Below are positions 15,426 to 18,319 of a stretch of DNA of 18,319 bases, in pieces; positions within the stretch are counted from its first letter, which is position 1, and every line of letters starts with the position of its first letter. The DNA comes from Fidelibacterota bacterium (GTDB taxonomy: Bacteria; Marinisomatota; Marinisomatia; Marinisomatales; UBA8229). The stretch is from assembly GCA_002686675.1 (NCBI GenBank), contig NYYF01000035.1:1-18319 (forward strand). The letters run 5' to 3'. The position numbers were made by a program, and so were the translations under genes. The notes under the pieces are model-generated. The model was given only the letters and a program-made list of their open reading frames with translations, searched no databases and was not told the origin of the DNA.

Positions 15426-18248
15426 CTAAAAGTACAATTCATTAATATTTTCAACCACTTCATGATGAACAGGGATGGAATCACTGAAATGCTTTCCATA
15501 GCCTTTTGTAATAACGCGGTCATCAAGTACAATAAATGTTCCCTGATCCAGTGTGGATCGTATTAAACGGCCGAAGCCCTGGCGAAACTTGATTACACAC
15601 TCAGGAACGGTATAGTCAAAAAAGGAACTTCCTCCAGACATATCAACCGATTTTGAATAGGCCCATACCACCGGTTCTGTGGGTACACTAAAGGGGAGTT
15701 TGGTAATAATAAGTGTTTCGAGAAGTTCACCCCGCAAATCAATGCCTTCCCAGAAAGCATTTGTACCCAACAAAATTCCATTTGGATTACTATGCATGCC
15801 CTGCAAGATTGAGTAACGGGAAGCACCATATCTCTGGGCAAATACAGGCAAATCCCGCCCCTCCGGTTTGGAACGTAATTCACGGTACGTTTGATTTAAC
15901 ATTTTATGTGAAGTAAATAAAGCCATGATTCTATTATTAAGACTATTATGAACATTGTAAATAATAGAAGCAATTGATTCTGGGTCATCTCTGATATCTT
16001 TTTTCCCGCCGTATTGAAAATAGTTAACCTGATCTTCATAATAGAAAGGACTCGCAAATACATCGGTTTTCAATTGTGTCTTTTTTAGATTATTTAATCC
16101 TACCCGTTCACGGAAATAGTCAAAAGATTCATCAATCTGGAGAGTCGCTGAAGTCAAAATACAATGATCCAGTTTTTCAAAGAATTTGGAGGATAACATC
16201 TGTGAAACATCAATGGGAGAACTATGTAACGACAGGCTAAGTGTTCTGCCCTCATTGCCTGTTTGTATAAATTTTCCTTCCTGCCAATACACCCAGTCAG
16301 GATTCTGGTTTGCCGTCAATATGACCAAAATCGCTGACTTTTCTTTCAGTAAATCTATTCGTTGCTCCAAAGTATGATGGAGATCAGGATATTTCTTTTT
16401 ATCAGGATCTATTGAAAGCAACTTTCTTTCAATTCGATCCAGGGTTTGAAGAAGATTATTCAGGATTGAACTCAACCAATGCAGCTCACCTTGAACGCTT
16501 CCAAATTCTTCAGTGAGATTTTCTATGATAACCTTTTTTGTATATGTGTCTTTCACTGAATATCGTTTCGTATAATGCAGGCTAAGAATATCAAAAAAGT
16601 CCTTCACTGCTTCCATTCCTTCGTTCACTCGATCTTGCAAATTTTTGTAATAAGATTCAAACTCTGGATAAAGTTTTGACAAGTCTTTTAAACTCTTAGA
16701 CCACCAAACGGTACCAATGTTTGACGGGTCAATTCTCCGCAAAACCGACATGATTACAAATTGATCCATATGAATTGATAATTGACTGTAAGCAGTGCTT
16801 ATTAAATTATGAGCCTCATCGATAATCACTGTATTATAGGGTGGCAGAAATCCTGATGATGTGATTTCAGACAATAAGAGAGCATGATTTACAATGATAA
16901 TTTGAGCATCAAAAACTGAACGGCGGACCTTCCCGAAAAAACACCCTTTATATTTCGAACAAATATTTGTTGTGCAGAAACCCGGTTCACTTTGAATCAA
17001 AGATGCAATTCTGCCAGGATGGCTGCTCCAAAAACCATTACACTCCGACAAATCTCCAGTGTCCGTATATTCGAGCCAAACAAAAATTGGTAAGAGGCTT
17101 TCTATTTCTTTGGGAGATAATTGTTTTCCACTATCAGTAATTTCCCAGTTCAATCTTGTCTTGCAGATATAATTATTCCGTCCTTTTAATTTAACGGCAT
17201 TAATTGATACATCAAGTGCCTGTGCTAAAAGAGGCAGGTCTTTGTAAAATAATTGATCCTGAAGGTGTTTTGTATGGCAGGAAATAATGGTTGGTCCCTC
17301 ATCTCCAGCAATAACAGTCCGCTTCAATGCAGGAAATAAATATGCCAGTGATTTCCCCAGCCCTGTTCCAGCTTCAACAATACCAATTTCAGGAGTGTCA
17401 ATGATAATATTTTCCACAAATTTACCATAACCAACCTGATCCTGCCGATCTTCGAACTCATCCATCTTTTCCTGCAGTAATCCACCGGGGCAAAAAACGT
17501 CTTGAACAGAGATATTTTCGATATGTTTATTCCCATTAGAACGATAAATATTTGAGTACTTATCATGCTGAACGTTTGATTTTGTTATCCCTGCCTTCAA
17601 ATCTTCAGTACGAATCAGTTCATTTGCTAAATCAACATAAAGTGACTTATTGGGAATGGTAACTGATTTGACCAGAGATTCCAGTTTAGAGATCACATGT
17701 AATGGATAACTTGCTGCTTCTTTTACCAAATGAATAAATATTGTACCGCAAATCTCAGCATCCTTTTCTGCTCTATGGGAACCGGTGGAAGACAAACCAA
17801 AATATTCACCGACTGATCCAAGATTAAACGCAGGGTTATCAAATAAAAATATTCGGGCTAACTGGAGTGTATCATATTGGAAATGATCCACTTTCGATTT
17901 ATCAAATCGATCACCAAGTGCATTTAAAAATTTCATGTCAAAAGAAATATTATGAGCAATAAGCGGAAAATCTCCAATAAAAGTGAAAAATTTGTCAAGA
18001 ATATCCTTTTCTTTTGGCGCAGTAGCCACCATGCTATTTGTGATCCCTGTTATATCCGTGATAATGTTTGATATGTGCCTCTCCGGATTAACGAGAGTTA
18101 CAAAACGATCAGTTATTTTTCCATCAATATACCGGATTGCTGCAATTTCAATAATTCGATCTGAATGTGGACTCAAACCGGTTGTTTCAAAATCCAGCGC
18201 AATAAAAGAGGATAGATTTAATTTTTTTAATAATTGTTTATTTGTCAT
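15426..18248 (-). CDS. dinG: DnaQ-type 3'-5' exonuclease fused to DinG/XPD-family helicase
   Basis: 940 aa, the size of the exonuclease-helicase form of DinG. Exonuclease domain (about 13-175): D19 and E21 (DFETTG), D104 (NISFDMKF), and H158/D163 (SHRAEKDAE), a complete DEDDh set. Helicase domain: Walker A EAGTGLGKS (292-300), DEAH (477-480), LTSATL, FTSHKML, FWEGIDLRG and the arginine motif QGFGRLIRS. Between Walker A and DEAH lie C362, C425, C430 and C436; the last three are spaced C-x4-C-x5-C, as in the 4Fe-4S cluster of E. coli DinG. A role in unwinding or trimming DNA during repair and replication is likely. ATG is the only possible start (in-frame stop upstream); no close ribosome site. 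It lies 248 bp upstream of guaB, same strand. Confidence 0.93.
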   Translation of the reverse strand: MTNKQLLKKLNLSSFIALDFETTGLSPHSDRIIEIAAIRYIDGKITDRFVTLVNPERHISNIITDITGITNSMVATAPKEKDILDKFFTFIGDFPLIAHNISFDMKFLNALGDRFDKSKVDHFQYDTLQLARIFLFDNPAFNLGSVGEYFGLSSTGSHRAEKDAEICGTIFIHLVKEAASYPLHVISKLESLVKSVTIPNKSLYVDLANELIRTEDLKAGITKSNVQHDKYSNIYRSNGNKHIENISVQDVFCPGGLLQEKMDEFEDRQDQVGYGKFVENIIIDTPEIGIVEAGTGLGKSLAYLFPALKRTVIAGDEGPTIISCHTKHLQDQLFYKDLPLLAQALDVSINAVKLKGRNNYICKTRLNWEITDSGKQLSPKEIESLLPIFVWLEYTDTGDLSECNGFWSSHPGRIASLIQSEPGFCTTNICSKYKGCFFGKVRRSVFDAQIIIVNHALLLSEITSSGFLPPYNTVIIDEAHNLISTAYSQLSIHMDQFVIMSVLRRIDPSNIGTVWWSKSLKDLSKLYPEFESYYKNLQDRVNEGMEAVKDFFDILSLHYTKRYSVKDTYTKKVIIENLTEEFGSVQGELHWLSSILNNLLQTLDRIERKLLSIDPDKKKYPDLHHTLEQRIDLLKEKSAILVILTANQNPDWVYWQEGKFIQTGNEGRTLSLSLHSSPIDVSQMLSSKFFEKLDHCILTSATLQIDESFDYFRERVGLNNLKKTQLKTDVFASPFYYEDQVNYFQYGGKKDIRDDPESIASIIYNVHNSLNNRIMALFTSHKMLNQTYRELRSKPEGRDLPVFAQRYGASRYSILQGMHSNPNGILLGTNAFWEGIDLRGELLETLIITKLPFSVPTEPVVWAYSKSVDMSGGSSFFDYTVPECVIKFRQGFGRLIRSTLDQGTFIVLDDRVITKGYGKHFSDSIPVHHEVVENINELYF

Positions 18249-18319
18249 TTGGATTAATGATTATTTCCTGGAGTAAATAAAAAAACAAATATAAAATATG
18301 GTCTAATTAAAAAGAAAAA
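18249..18319. other. AT-rich region upstream of the dinG-type gene
   Basis: 71 bp to the window edge, nearly all A/T. On the minus strand it holds TATATTTG, which fits the Bacteroidota -7 consensus TAnnTTTG, but no clear TTTG at -33, and an AGGA 17-18 nt before the ATG, too far for a normal ribosome site. A promoter is likely here by position, but the exact elements cannot be fixed. Confidence 0.25.

Noticed and set aside
17983..18276. 97-codon plus-strand frame opposite the exonuclease domain of the dinG-type gene
   Set aside because: It covers the catalytic exonuclease motifs on the other strand and resembles no known protein.
1..18319. Search for CRISPR arrays, tRNA or rRNA genes, insertion sequences, phage or defence genes
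   Set aside because: No regularly repeated units with spacers, no cloverleaf-like or rRNA segments, no transposase or integrase; nearly all bases are taken by housekeeping genes.

Overview
This window looks like an ordinary chromosomal stretch from an AT-rich (roughly 40% GC by eye) diderm bacterium with lipopolysaccharide. An LptE-like lipoprotein, a Kdo transferase (WaaA) and a heptosyltransferase-family GT9 enzyme show that it has LPS. The sigma-54 activator next to lptE, the frequent GTG/TTG starts and the scarcity of good Shine-Dalgarno sequences point to the FCB group (Bacteroidota/Chlorobiota/Marinimicrobia-like). My best guess is a Marinimicrobia-type genome, but that is inference; no rRNA is present to settle it.

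Layout. Fifteen protein genes fill almost the whole window; all but one (rpsT) are on the minus strand. In transcription order: dinG-type exonuclease-helicase (18248-15426), a 248-bp gap holding the guaB leader, guaB (15177-13711), the single plus-strand gene rpsT (13454-13714, tail to tail with guaB), then a 12-gene minus-strand train starting from the rpsT/crp divergent gap: crp/fnr regulator, meaB, tatC, polyprenyl synthetase, GT9, waaA, fused double-ABC ATPase, CDP-alcohol phosphatidyltransferase, ftsY, uvrB, galE, sigma-54 activator and a truncated lptE running off the left edge. Gaps in the train are 82 bp or less and several genes overlap, so it may be one or a few operons. No tRNA, rRNA, CRISPR, insertion sequence, prophage or convincing rho-independent terminator was seen. 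No gene-free stretch exceeds 300 bases.

How the genes fit. The train mixes envelope building (waaA, GT9, galE, lptE, phospholipid headgroup enzyme, prenyl diphosphate synthase), membrane protein traffic (tatC, ftsY), repair (uvrB) and cofactor chaperoning (meaB), possibly under the crp/fnr regulator at its head. DinG, GuaB and S20 are housekeeping neighbours.

Most worth a second look: the fused ABC protein, whose two ATP sites are predicted to be one canonical and one dead, and which lacks any transporter partner here; the exonuclease-DinG fusion that keeps an E. coli-like iron-sulfur cysteine pattern; and the guaB leader, with three evenly spaced GGATAA boxes and a tiny ORF whose stop overlaps the guaB start. 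I found no clear evidence of a wholly new multi-gene system.
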